Part shown: positions 1 to 10,520 of the stretch, in pieces | Numbering within the stretch: the stretch's first letter is position 1 | How the letters are laid out: each line of letters begins with the position of its first letter | Assembly (NCBI GenBank): GCA_934045905.1 | Contig: OW203762.1 | Coordinates: 1,488,001-1,552,000 of the forward strand | DNA length: 64,000 nt | Direction: 5' to 3' | Origin: Leuctra nigra | Lineage: Eukaryota; Arthropoda; Insecta; Plecoptera; Leuctridae | Made by a program: the position numbers and the translations under genes | The notes under the pieces: generated by a model | Seen by the model: only the letters and a program-made list of their open reading frames with translations | Told to the model about the DNA's origin: nothing | Database searches by the model: none

Positions 1-395
1 CTTTAAGATCTTTACTTCCTTTGTAGCAGCATCTGGTCAACGTGTTCTTCATCTTTGATGACGTACATTCGTGTGCCTCTTCGCTCCAATATCTTCCCAT
101 ACCTCCATTTTGATTGTTTAAGGTATCCTCGGAAAGAGACCCGATCCCCAACTGAAAATTTCCTTGCTTTGGTATCATTACCATGGTCATCTTTAACTTC
201 TGGTTTTGGAATTATCCGTCCAATGACAGTTTCCAGCTCCCTATTCATAAGTAACATTGCTGGAATTAAACACAACAAAAGTCTCGGAATCTTTATGTAC
301 CAATCTTTCTCCTCCATCTTCCGTAAACTCTGTTTTACTGTTCCCACCATTCTTTCCACCTGACCATTCGATGCCGGATGGTAGACTGGGGCAAG
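1..395 (-). pseudogene. Ty3/gypsy integrase C-terminal remnant
   Basis: The minus strand encodes the end of a retroviral-type integrase core and its C-terminal tail. The core motif YHPASNGQVERMVG is read from about 380 downward. It matches the conserved YHP..NG..ER signature around the last catalytic glutamate (E of the DDE triad) in Ty3/gypsy integrases. It is followed by a basic, helical stretch and a tail containing KFSVGDRVSFR and KWRYGKILERRG, resembling the small beta-barrel that follows the core in this family. A stop lies just upstream near 398, where unrelated reverse-transcriptase sequence begins on the opposite strand. The N-terminal zinc finger and first two catalytic aspartates are therefore missing. 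The fragment also runs close to the window edge, so its 3' end is not defined. It is a truncated retrotransposon relic with no function to infer. Confidence 0.75.
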
Positions 396-623
396 TTTCT
401 GGGATCAGTACTGGGTCCCCTCCTGTTTTTAATATACATAAATGACATGCCTAAACTTTTTAAATATTGTAGTGTTCATTTGTTTGCGCACGATGGAGTT
501 ATATATTTTGCAGGAAATAATTATGATGATGTCATTGATGTCATTAATATTGAATTGGAAAGGGTTGTTGAATGGCTAAATCAACACAAGTTGAAACTTA
601 ATTGTACTAAATGTAAATCATTA
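396..623 (+). pseudogene. Non-LTR reverse transcriptase fragment, part 1 (palm)
   Basis: The translated segment contains GSVLGPLLFLIYINDMPKLF (RT motif B and its following helix) and then LFAHDGVIYFAG, the place of the catalytic motif C. Families of this kind have F/Y-A-D-D there. Here the first Asp is His (FAHD), so the polymerase would be inactive. Sequence 5' of motif B is absent, the fragment abutting the gypsy integrase relic at about 396. The reading frame runs to KLNCTKCKSL and is cut at 623 by a Helitron-like element. The thumb region resumes at 1957. Jockey/CR1-type RT is the likely source, but the clade cannot be fixed from this length. Confidence 0.8.
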
Positions 624-1022
624 TCCCCAAAAAAAACACTCTGTGTAAAAATACCAGCCAAGTCTCTTTACCTTTTACAAAAATAGAAGAAATCTAAAAA
701 TTCAGCACTGAAAAGTAGTGATATTAAAAAATGGGCCAAGTCAAACCTTAAATTTAAAACCAAAATATACTTGGCGCAGCGTGTATATAAACAGTAGACG
801 TATATGCCAAAAATCAAAACTATCTAAATACATATAATATACCCATACCTAATGACCTAAAAACGATGCGCCAAGTATATTTTGTTTTTTTTAATTATAA
901 GTTTGACTTGGCCCATTTTTTGATATCACTACTTTTCAGTGCTGAATTTTTAGATTTCTTCTATTTTTGTAAAAGGTAACCAGACTTGGCTGGTATTTTT
1001 ACACGGGGTGTTTTTATGGGGA
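624..1022. repeat. Long imperfect hairpin at the 5' end of HelC
   Basis: Two arms of roughly 170-180 bp are inverted copies of each other. The left arm runs from TCCCC through ACACTCTGTG, GCCAAGTCT and ACTTGGCGCA. The right arm runs from GCGCCAAGT back to GTGTTTTTATGGGGA. A short AT-rich loop separates them. The same structure occurs in the other two HelC copies (45351-45744 and 61764-62160), with compensating drift between arms less obvious than simple shared ancestry. It may be a foldback element captured by the Helitron-like element, or part of its own terminus. Confidence 0.8.
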
Positions 1023-1956
1023 TATTACTAATTTTTTTAAGTTTATTTACAAAACTTGTAACACATATCGGAGCAACCATGAATAATTCCTTAAAAGACA
1101 TACACCGTTTCCGAATTGGTTACTAAGAAAAATTGTGTTTGGTTCTAAATATAAACTTAATGTGATATTCCATGAAGAATTGCCAAAGCATCATTCCAAT
1201 CAATCCAGCCTTCTTCGAGATATTGCATCACTTCTGGTTTTCAAAATGGCGGCTAAAATTTCTGCCACCTAGAATTTATTTCTATAAATGGTATGTATTA
1301 TTATAAGCCTTCTGAATGTGTAGTTATTGTAGTAAGAGGTGATTAAAGTCTGATTCTTAATTTTTATGACGTCATTTCCGGTTCCGGTTATAGTACATTT
1401 CTACTTCAACTATTGATATTCCATATAGATGACCGTCTGAATCATTTGGCGCTAGTTTCAATCCGATCGGTCTAGCCGGTTTCAAGATATGACGTCACTT
1501 CCGGTTTCAAAATGGCGGCACAAAAATTTAGTAAGGGCAAGGTATCTTCAGACGCCAAAAGTGCACATGTGGTAAAAATTTCAGCTCGACCGGTTCAGCC
1601 GTTTAGGCTGTGGCGGTGATAGCGGCGTTTCCTGATATCTGAATCTGAATCAGATTGAGATTGGTTTTAAAAGGGGTGTAATTTCACTGTTTTCACGGCC
1701 CTTTAGATCGCAAATGGAATAACTTATTGTTCCCAAATTTGGTATATGTTGTCAGGTGGGCCATAGCTCACAATTAAGATATTTCGCAAAAATGTGAGAT
1801 TTCCTAATTTTGAGATCCAGTAGGCCGAAAATGCCATGTTATTGCTTACAGTAAAAGTTTTTGGTCTGCTCCTCAGTTTATTAGGTATTTACGGTATGTT
1901 GAGTGAGTGTGAGTGTACAGTACGACTTGGCTGGCTGGAGCGACCGCTCCACTAGA
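624..1956 (+). mobile_element. Helitron-like non-autonomous element HelC, copy 1
   Basis: A 1,333-bp insertion inside the RT. It starts TCCCC and ends with the palindrome GGAGCGACCGCTCC followed by ACTAGA. A left A and right T flank it with no target duplication. Removing it joins codons tca-tta to ttg-atg-agc, giving an in-frame K-S-L-L-M-S, so the boundaries are well supported. Two other copies lie at 44345-45744 (minus) and 61764-63590 (plus). The 5' 400 bp is an imperfect hairpin. The interior repeats sentences such as TGACGTCACTTCCGG and AAAATGGCGGC. It has no ORF of transposase size, so it is non-autonomous. The 3' hairpin, CTAG-type end and A/T target are Helitron hallmarks. The extra A after CTAG is atypical, so the class assignment is inferred. 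Confidence 0.7.
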
Positions 1957-2388
1957 TTGATGAGCACAGATCCTAAAATTAGAAAGAATGGAGTTACTAA
2001 ACATATAATTTTGGACAGTGTCGAAATTGAAATGGTTCAACAGATGAAGTATTTAGGTGTAATAGTAGATAGCCAACTGAAATTTGTATGTAAAAAGATT
2101 TTCAAGAAAATAGGTTTTATGGGACGTGTGAGCAAATCTCTATCATTATGGACTAAATGTTTGATTTATAATACGATTATCTTACCACATTTTGACTACT
2201 GTGCCACTCTTTTTTTAAGTATTAACAATTCTGACATGGACTCGGTATACAAAATCTTCAAAATAGAGCTATGCGCATTATCCTCAAAGTTGACGGACTC
2301 ACTCCAATAAACTTCATGTTAAAAGGAGCTTCAATTCTTAAATGTTAAAGAAAGAGTGAGACTCGAAGCAATCATTTTTATTTATAAA
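1957..2388 (+). pseudogene. Non-LTR reverse transcriptase fragment, part 2 (thumb and C-terminus)
   Basis: Continuation of the RT interrupted at 623. The translation includes QMKYLGVIVDSQLKF, the conserved KYLGV motif of the RT thumb. It continues with a segment ending CLIYNTIILPHFDYC, matching the usual Y.....P...YC..., which follows in Jockey/CR1-type ORF2 proteins. After about 2265 the frame shifts; the next frame continues with MRIILKVDGLTPINFML and a run to about 2385. The element therefore carries at least one frameshift as well as the catalytic substitution in part 1. Its 3' end gives way at about 2388 to sequence resembling a Penelope-like terminal repeat. A decayed copy; no function expected. 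Confidence 0.8.
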
Positions 2389-2895
2389 ATATCGTAACGT
2401 TTTCGGAACCATTGTGTAATGAATTGGCAGTGGTGACGGTTTGTTCCGATGAATGTGCTGGTGGCCCTGATAAGGGCCGTTCGCGACGTTTCGAAGGAGT
2501 TACTTCCTTCATCTCCTGGCGGCGACTGCAAAGATGTAGCTGGCAGTGCGGATATATATTCGTTTTCGGGTTGATGTTGTTTCCCATTGGTGGAGTGTTG
2601 GACGACCAATCGCAGAGCTGGGCTTGGCGATTGTTTTCGTCCTCACTTCTTCAGTTGGCGGCGCGACAGGCTTCGAACTTACTCGAAGCCAGTCGCGCCG
2701 CCGTCCTTCCTGACTGGGTCTATTTCGTGGCATTCTCTCAGTCGACAGGCAAATGCTGCGAAGGTAACCTACTAATAGGCCACGACGCCTCCTTCCCACC
2801 TTCCATCCTTACCTACTCTTCACCATCATCTCCCAATCATCCTCATAATCATTCATCCGTCGCCATTAGCCTCGCTGCAGAACAGTGCGACGGTA
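2389..2895 (-). mobile_element. Penelope-like terminal repeat candidate
   Basis: This segment shares a block of about 100 bp with the inverted repeat at 43783-44053. The shared block contains GGCCCTTATCAGGGCC and CTTCGAAACGTCGCG on the minus strand. Its other side (2748-2893) is shared with 12027-12153. On the minus strand it reads GATGAAGG, a loop, then CCTTCGAAACGTC, which resembles the stem II plus GAAAC part of hammerhead ribozymes found in Penelope-like elements, but without the invariant CU before GAUGA. A further hairpin (GCGACAGGCTTCGA against TCGAAGCCAGTCGC) lies near 2668-2700. No Penelope RT or GIY-YIG domain is present here. The family call is tentative; that it is a dispersed repeat is secure. 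Confidence 0.4.
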
Positions 2896-3936
2896 AGCCC
2901 CAGACAAAAAAATACACGGTTGATAGATTTCCTCGTGGACTTTCCGGTCGTATTTAGAATATTATTTGTATTTAGAATGATTCTGTCGAAGGCGAATGGC
3001 GAAGTGAAACAAAACAAAGACTCTCATATCTCAGCATCTTAGAGCCAGGTCCATGCGCATGTGCCGAGAACAAGTGGTCAATAAACACACAGTTGATCAT
3101 GTTGGGGGGGAGGAGGGGGGATGCAGACAGAGCAATTAGATGTGATTACACCTCTCCCTCACACTCCCCTCCCCCACACACACCCCACGTCACCATACTT
3201 TGTTATTGTATATCCTTAAAAATCCTAAAAATACATCCATCTTTTTGTGTGAATTAATTGTGACCCATTGAATTATTTCAAATATTGTAGGTAAATCCAG
3301 TTGCGTGCTGTGACTGTAATGTAGTTAGTAGGAGGTAACATAATTAATAATTATAGTCTAGGTCCTATTTGCGTCTGGGGAGGTCTCTCAGCAATAGCCG
3401 ACCGTGCAGGCCAGGAAACATTTTAGAATTTCACTCTAGAATTAAAATGTTGATCTATTTAATCATATAAATTCTTTGAATGGCTACTATTTTCATTACT
3501 ATTGATTATCGCTATTTTTTCTTTTAAAGTTAAACACTTGATCCCCCTGACTGGCGCAGAGCTGCCATCCGATGTCGCGCGATGAATCTTGCTAATGAAT
3601 CAATTGATTTGTTGTCTGATGCGCACATCGCGTGCGTCGTTAACGCTCTTCCCCGTGTCAATATCACACTAATAATTCAACAATTGCTCGACAATAATCA
3701 CCTGGCTCATTAGAAACATCATTCAAAGCCCGTGTTATTCGCAATATTCCAGCGTTTGTATTCCTCATGTCAATGTGACATGTGTCTTCTGCCTGCTCAG
3801 GCGCATAGGAATAGGGGGGAAATAGGGGAACGTACCCCCCCCCTGCTAGAGATCCTCAACACCCCTAGATATCACCTCCAGAATAGGTACACAAATGTTG
3901 ATTATGAGATGCAAAAATGCACAGATTTGCTTCATT
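2896..3936. other. Unassigned AT-rich DNA
   Basis: No ORF with a recognisable domain, no TIR pair and no obvious tandem structure. Short G-rich and C-rich tracts occur around 3103-3180 and 3825-3842. Confidence 0.5.
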
Positions 3937-3969
3937 ATAATAATAATAATAATTATTATAATAATAATC
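3937..3969. repeat. Imperfect (AAT/ATT)n microsatellite
   Basis: A run of ATAATAAT followed by ATTATTATAATAATAAT. Simple sequence. Confidence 0.85.
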
Positions 3970-4045
3970 TTTCTCCCGGTTCCAAGAGTTGGGTCGGGGG
4001 GTGGCGAGGCCACCATTTACTAGGGCCCGGACTCCTAAGCTAGCT

Positions 4046-4076
4046 GGCCAGGCTTGGCTCCTGGCCAAGCCTGGCC
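4046..4076. repeat. Perfect 13-bp stem hairpin
   Basis: GGCCAGGCTTGGC is followed by a short loop and then GCCAAGCCTGGCC. It is GC-rich in an AT-rich surrounding. There is no T-run after it, so no terminator role is suggested. Confidence 0.75.
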
Positions 4077-4319
4077 CTTCATTATGAGGTTGAAATCTCA
4101 AAATGTTCTCAAGTTTTGCAAAACTAATTAAAACAGAGGTATTATCCAATGAGACAACTCATTTACTCATATGTCCAACATGATCATCCTCATGAATAAA
4201 ATTTAATAATAGCCCGTTATTAAACTATTTGATACCAAATCACATACAGAGTTTTCTTTTTGCTTATTGCTGTTGTATATTGCAACCTTTTTCAAAGGTA
4301 TTCCAAAATCGATTCATAA

Positions 4320-4670
4320 TCGATTTTCTTAAATACAATAATTCAAAAATTTCCCTGCGGTGCCATTGGGGATTTTGCCAAATAACACAATGTACAGATT
4401 ATATTGCATTTTGTCTAAAGTTTCCCCAAGAATATTGCATATCAAACATTTTGAATTTCTTAAAAAAAAAAAGTGTCAAATTTGATTTTTTGAATCAATC
4501 ACTCAAAAAATACCCTGCGGGGCCGTCGAGGATTTTATAAAAACTATTTATCTTAAGTTTCCACAGATTATTGCATTATCACATATATTAAATTTCTATG
4601 AAAAGAATGATAAATTAGCTTCAAATTTGGTTCTTTTGTATCAAATATTCAAAAACGGCCCTGCGGGCTA
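4320..4670. repeat. Degenerate tandem repeat, about 150-160 bp unit, 2-3 copies
   Basis: CCCTGCGG recurs at about 4353, 4513 and 4659. Each is preceded by a similar A-rich stretch (ATTCAAAAA) and followed by GAGGATTTT-like or related sequence. Units are diverged. Confidence 0.6.
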
Positions 4671-4755
4671 ACTGAGAGGGGGGGGGGAATGTGAGTCCCC
4701 CAGAACCCCTTATAGCAGCGCAAAGCCTTTTCCTCACATTCATCGATCCCTCCTC

Positions 4756-5118
4756 CCGACGGCTCCCCCACCTTAACGCGGTGGTGGGGTTTGTGTTGGC
4801 CAATGATCCATTGCAGCTAAGCCGGCGAGCATATTATGCTCATGTATAAAAGCTACCCATGCCGGACAGATCAGTGGTGGGGTGCAGACCAAAAGCAACC
4901 AGGGTCGGCCTAACCATGCCCTCCCTTGAATTTGCGGTCTCATCGGGCTGGCCTTCCCCCTCGAGATGGTGATCCCCCTGAAATCGGGTTCAGCCGGCCC
5001 GAATCCTCACACCCCCCGGTCCGTCCCCATTCCGGCCTGGCCTTCCCACCAGTGCTGGACTCCCACGGATCGGGCCCAATAGGTCGACTTCCACCCCATG
5101 TCCTCAACTTAATTCAAC
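4756..5118 (+). mobile_element. Retroposon (SINE-like), copy 1, 3'-truncated
   Basis: Shares near-identical sequence over about 350 bp with the insertion at 37670-38105, beginning near CGGTGGTGGGGTTTGTGTTGG and running to TCAACAAA. The 3' tail of (AATCT)n seen in the other copy is missing here. Instead the element runs straight into the 72-bp minisatellite. No internal Pol III boxes or protein domain were recognised. A SINE or the end of a longer LINE would both fit. Confidence 0.65.
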
Positions 5119-5124
5119 AAAGTT

Positions 5125-8100
5125 ATTGTCAACACAACGGCTGATAGAGATGAAGTTGTGTGGGGAAGAGGCTTTCTGATCGTGTTGAGAAGAACTGTTG
5201 TCAACACAACGGCTGATAGAGATGAAGTTGCGTGGGGAAGAGGCTTTCTGATCGTGTTGAGAAGAACTGTTGTCAACACAACGGCTGATAGAGATGAAGT
5301 TGCTTGGGGAAGAGGCTTTCTGATCGTGTTGAGAAGAACTGTTGTCAACACAACGGCTGATAGAGATGAAGTTGCGTGGGGAAGAGGCTTTCTGATCGTG
5401 TTGAGAAGAACTGTTGTCAAAACAACGGCTGATAGAGATGAAGTTGCGTGGGGAAGAGGCTTTCTGATCGTGTTGAGAAGAACTGTTGTCAACACAACGG
5501 CTGATAGAGATGAAGTTGCGTGGGGAAAAGGCTTTCTGATCGTGTTGAGAAGAACTGTTGTCAACACAACGGCTGATAGAGATGAAGTTGCGTGGGGAAG
5601 AGGCTTTCTGATCGTGTTGAGAAGAACTGTTGTCAACACAACGGCTGATAGAGATGAAGTTGCGTGGGGAAGAGGCTTTCTGATCGTGTTGAGAAGAACT
5701 GTTGTCAACACAACGGCTGATAGCGATGAAGTTGCGTGGGGAAGAGGTTTTCTGATCGTGTTGAGAAGAACTGTTGTCAACACAACGGCTGATAGAGATG
5801 AAGTTGCGTGAGGAAGAGGCTTTCTGATCGTGTTGAGAAGAACTGTTGTCAACACAACGGCTGATAGAGATGAAGTTGTGTGGGGAAGAGGCTTTCTGAT
5901 CGTGTTGAGAAGAACTGTTGTCAACACAACGGCTGATAGAGATGAAGTTGTGTGGGGAAGAGGCTTTCTGATCGTGTTGAGAAGAACTGTTGTCAACACA
6001 ACGGCTGATAGAGTTGAAGTTGCGTGGGGAAGAGGCTTTCTGATCGTGTTGAGAAGAACTGTTGTCAACACAACGGCTGATAGAGATGAAGTTGCGTGGG
6101 GAAGAGGTTTTCTGATCGTGTTGAGAAGAACTGTTGTCAACACAACGGCTGATAGAGATGAAATTGCGTGGGGAAGAGGTTTTCTGATCGTGTTGAGAAG
6201 AACTGTTGTCAACACAACGGCTGATAGAGATGAAGTTGCGTAGGGAAGAGGCTTTCTGATCGTGTTGAGAAGAACTGTTGTCAACACAACGGCTGATAGA
6301 GATGAAGTTGCGTGGGGAAGAGGCTTTCTGATCGTGTTGAGAAGAACTGTTGTCAACACAACGGCTGACAGAGATGAAGTTGCGTGGGGAAGAGGCTTTC
6401 TGATCGTGTTGAGAAGAACTGTTGTCAAAACAACGGCTGATAGAGATGAAGTTGCTTGGGGAAGAGGCTTTCTGATCGTGTTGAGAAGAACTGTTGTCAA
6501 CACAACGGCTGATAGCGATGAAGTTGCGTGGGGAAGAGGCTTTCTGATCGTGTTGAGAAGAACTGTTGTCAACACAACGGCTGATAGAGATGAAGTTGCG
6601 TGGGGAAGAGGCTTTCTGATCGTTTTGAGAAGAACTGTTGTCAACACAACGGCTGATAGAGATGAAGTTGCGTGGGGAAGAGGTTTTCTGATCGTGTTGA
6701 GAAGAACTGTTGTCAACACAACGGCTGATAGAGATGAAGTTGCGTGGGGAAGAGGCTTTCTGATCGTGTTGAGAAGAACTGTTGTCAACACAACGGCTGA
6801 TAGAGATAAAGTTGCGTGGGGAAGAGGCTTTCTGATCGTGTTGAGAAGAACTGTTGTCAACACAACGGCTGAAAGAGATGAAGTTGTGTGGGGAAGAGGC
6901 TTTCTGATCGTGTTGAAAAGAACTGTTGTCAACACAACGGCTGATAGAGATGAAGTTGCGTGGGGAAGAGGCTTTCTGATCGTGTTGAGAAGAACTGTTG
7001 TCAACACAACGGCTGATAGAGATGAAGTTGCGTGGGGAAGAGGCTTTCTGATCATGTTGAGAAGAACTGTTGTCAACACAACGGCTGATAGAGTTGAAAT
7101 TGCGTGGGGAAGAGGCTTTCTGATCGTGTTGAGAAGAACTGTTGTCAAAACAACGGCTGATAGAGATGAAGTTGCGTGGGTAAGAGTCTTTCTGATCGTG
7201 TTGAGAAGAACTGTTGTCAACACAACGGCTGATAGAGATGAAGTTGTGTGGGGAAGAGGCTTTCTGATCGTGTTGAGAAGAACTGTTGTCAACACAACGG
7301 CTGATAGAGATGATGTTGCGTGGGGAAGAGGCTTTCTGATCGTGTTGAGAAGAACTGTTGTCAACACAACGGCTGATAGAGATGAAGTTGTGTGGGGAAG
7401 AGGCTTTCTGATCGTGTTGAGAAGAACTGTTGTCAACACAACGGCTGATAGATATGAAGTTGCGTGGGGAAGAGGCTTTCTGATCGTGTTGAGAAGAACT
7501 GTTGTCAAAACAACGGCTGATAGAGATGAAGTTGCGTGGGGAAGAGGCTTTCTGATCGTGTTGAGAAGAACTGTTGTCAACACAACGGCTGATAGAGATG
7601 AAGTTGCGTGGGGAAGAGGCTTTCTGATCGTGTTGAGAAGAACTGTTGTCAAAACAACGGCTGATAGAGATGAAGTTGCGTGGGTAAGAGTCTTTCTGAT
7701 CGTGTTGAGAAGAACTGTTGTCAACACAACGGCTGATAGAGATGAAGTTGTGTGGGGAAGAGGCTTTCTGATCGTGTTGAGAAGAACTGTTGTCAACACA
7801 ACGGCTGATAGAGATGATGTTGCGTGGGGAAGAGGCTTTCTGATCGTGTTGAGAAGAACTGTTGTCAACACAACGGCTGATAGAGATGAAGTTGTGTGGG
7901 GAAGAGGCTTTCTGATCGTGTTGAGAAGAACTGTTGTCAACACAACGGCTGATAGAGATGAAGTTGCGTGGGGAAGAGGCTTTCTGATCGTGTTGAGAAG
8001 AACTGTTGTCAACACAACGGCTGATAGAGATGAAGTTGCGTGGGGAAGAGGCTTTCTGATCGTGTTGAGAAGAACTGTTGTCAACACAACGGCTGATAGA

Positions 8101-9356
8101 GATGAAGTTGCGTGGGGAAGAGGCTTTCTGATCGTGTTGAGAAGAACTGTTGTCAACACAACGGCTGATAGCGATGAAGTTGCGTGGGGAAGAGGCTTTC
8201 TGATCGTGTTGAGAAGAACTGTTGTCAACACAACGGCTGATAGAGATGAAGTTGCGTGAGGAAGAGGCTTTCTGATCGTGTTGAGAAGAACTGTTGTCAA
8301 CACAACGGCTGATAGAGATGAAGTTGTGTGGGGAAGAGGCTTTCTGATCGTGTTGAGAAGAACTGTTGTCAACACAACGGCTGATAGAGATGAAGTTGCG
8401 TGGGGAAGAGTCTTTCTGATCGTGTTGAGAAGAACTGTTGTCAACACAAAAACGGCTGATAGAGATGAAGTTGCGTGGGGAAGAGGCTTTCTGATCGTGT
8501 TGAGAAGAACTGTTGTCAACATAACGGCTGATAGAGATGAAGTTGCGTGGGGAAGAGGCTTTCTGATCGTGTTGAGAAGAACTGTTGTCAACACAACGGC
8601 TGATAGAGATGAAGTTGCGTGGGGAAGAGGCTTTCTGATCGTGTTGAGAAGAACTGTTGTCAACACAACGGCTGATAGAGATGAAGTTGCGTGGGGAAGA
8701 GGCTTTCTGATCGTGTTGAGAAGAACTGTTGTCAACACAACGGCTGATAGAGATGAAGTTGTGTGGGGAAGAGGCTTTCTGATCGTGTTGAGAAGAACTG
8801 TTGTCAACACAACGGCTGATAGAGATGAAGTTGCGTGGGGAAGAGTCTTTCTGATCGTGTTGAGAAGAACTGTTGTCAACACAAAAACGGCTGATAGAGA
8901 TGAAGTTGCGTGGGGAAGAGGCTTTCTGATCGTGTTGAGAAGAACTGTTGTCAACATAACGGCTGATAGAGATGAAGTTGCGTGGGGAAGAGGCTTTCTG
9001 ATCGTGTTGAGAAGAACTGTTGTCAACACAACGGCTGATAGAGATGAAGTTGCGTGGGGAAGAGGCTTTCTGATCGTGTTGAGAAGAACTGTTGTCAACA
9101 CAACGGCTGATAGAGATGAAGTTGTGTGGGGAAGAGGCTTTCTGATCGTGTTGAGAAGAACTGTTGTCCACACAACTGCTGATAGAGATGAAGTTGCGTG
9201 GGGAAGAGGCTTTCTGATCGTGTTGAGAAGAACTGTTGTCAACACAACGGCTGATAGAGATGAAGTTGCGTGGGGAAGAGGCTTTCTGATCGTGTTGAGA
9301 AGAACTGTTGTCAACACAACGGCTGATAGAGATGAAGTTGCGTGGGGAAGCAAGGG
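5125..9356. repeat. 72-bp minisatellite, about 58 copies
   Basis: The head-to-tail unit of 72 bp contains CAACACAACGGCTGATAGAG and GGGGAAGAGGCTTTCTGATC. Because 72 is divisible by three and the unit has few stops, very long ORFs (to 1,425 codons) stay open, two of them on the minus strand. These are periodic artefacts, not genes. Higher-order structure is visible. A marker variant TGGGTAAGAGTC recurs at 7177 and 7681 (504 bp, seven units). A +3-bp variant ACACAAAAACGG recurs 435 bp apart near 8445 and 8880. These show block duplications. Confidence 0.97.
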
Positions 9357-9371
9357 TAGTAAAATAGTGTA

Positions 9372-9720
9372 GGCACTATATAGCACTAATTAAGCACTAA
9401 TTCGATCCGTCGTTTGTTTTCGAATTTTCGAAAGGGGGGTGCCACCCCTACACTTTATTCCCTGTAACTTTTTAGGGGATGAAGCACTTATTCTGGATTC
9501 AACGGCACTAATAGGCACTAATTAAGCACTAATTTGATCCGTCGTTTGTTTTCGAACTTTCGACATGGGGGGTGCCAGCGGAACTTGGCACCCCCCACAG
9601 TTTTTTCCCTGTAACTTTTTAAGGGTTGGAGCACTAATTCTAGGTTTAACGGCACTAATTGGCACTAATTAAGAACTTATTGGATCAATCGTTCGTTTTT
9701 GAAATGTTGACAGATGTGCC
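9372..9720. repeat. Degenerate tandem repeat, about 140-150 bp unit, 2.3 copies
   Basis: GGCACTAATTAAGCACTAAT followed by GATC-GTCGTTTGTTTTCGAA recurs at about 9383, 9514 and 9661, with GGGGGGTGCCA and TTCCCTGTAACTTTTTA between. It sits immediately after the 72-bp array. Confidence 0.75.
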
Positions 9721-10520
9721 AGGTTCACGCACCTGAATTCGATTCCATTGCTCGAACACTTCAGATCCTAGCCAGCTGTTATTTACCAGCAAGTTGCAAT
9801 CAGCCAGCGATGATCAGGCAATGAGAATCCCAAGCCAACTGAACATAGTCAACAAGAGCTTTGGAAAATCCACGTAACGAAATCACAAGACAAAAAACAA
9901 GCCACTAATTGATTCTAACATTGTTCCCAGCCACTCGGGTCGCATTGTAAGTGCCATGAATCGCCTAAACCGGCCACTCGGGTCGCACTTTTCTCCGACC
10001 ATGTTTGTCCTTTGTCAACACACATGGCAATCCGTGCTCTTGAATTAATTGAACGAACACAATACCCTCTCAGCGCAAACCTATAGACATCGCATTTCAA
10101 TATGAGGCCAGGATATCTGACAATGAGTATAGTCAATTCAACCAATTAGATATAGGGGCGGTCGCTTCACACAGCCAACTCATGACTATGAAACTATAGA
10201 CACACTACCTTTAATTGGCCTAATTGATCTTGAAATTAATAATCTCACATCTCGCGGCAATTTCTCTGTGTGTCAATCTGTTTTTGTCGCTTCAACGTAT
10301 CACCTGAAATTATAAGCACACATTTAGTTCATTCTCATTTGGACCTGTGTAGTTTTCGATAAAGATCCGTCAATAAAGAATAACGACGTGTTTTCCCGTA
10401 TAAAGTACACAGAGAGGTTCGAGGAGTCTGTTGCGGCCGCTCGACACACCCAACTCCCAACAAATTCAGAAGCAATCAGCTAAACATATTGATCTAGAAT
10501 ATTATTGTTTACAACAATTA
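9721..10520. other. Unassigned DNA
   Basis: No supported ORF, TIR or tandem structure. A short direct repeat, CCACTCGGGTCGCA, occurs at about 9931 and 9974. Confidence 0.5.

Noticed and set aside
2412..2957. 181-codon plus-strand ORF as a gene
   Set aside because: It lies in a dispersed repeat whose parts recur at 12.0 and 43.8 kb in other frames; no domain is recognised.
4756..5118. tRNA- or 5S-derived SINE head
   Set aside because: I could not find a convincing A-box and B-box pair, so the origin is left open.
5104..9386. Giant ORFs in the 72-bp array as a repetitive secreted or structural protein
   Set aside because: The period is a multiple of three and the unit is stop-free in those frames, so openness is automatic. 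No signal peptide, unique termini or non-repeat domain is present, and both strands are open.
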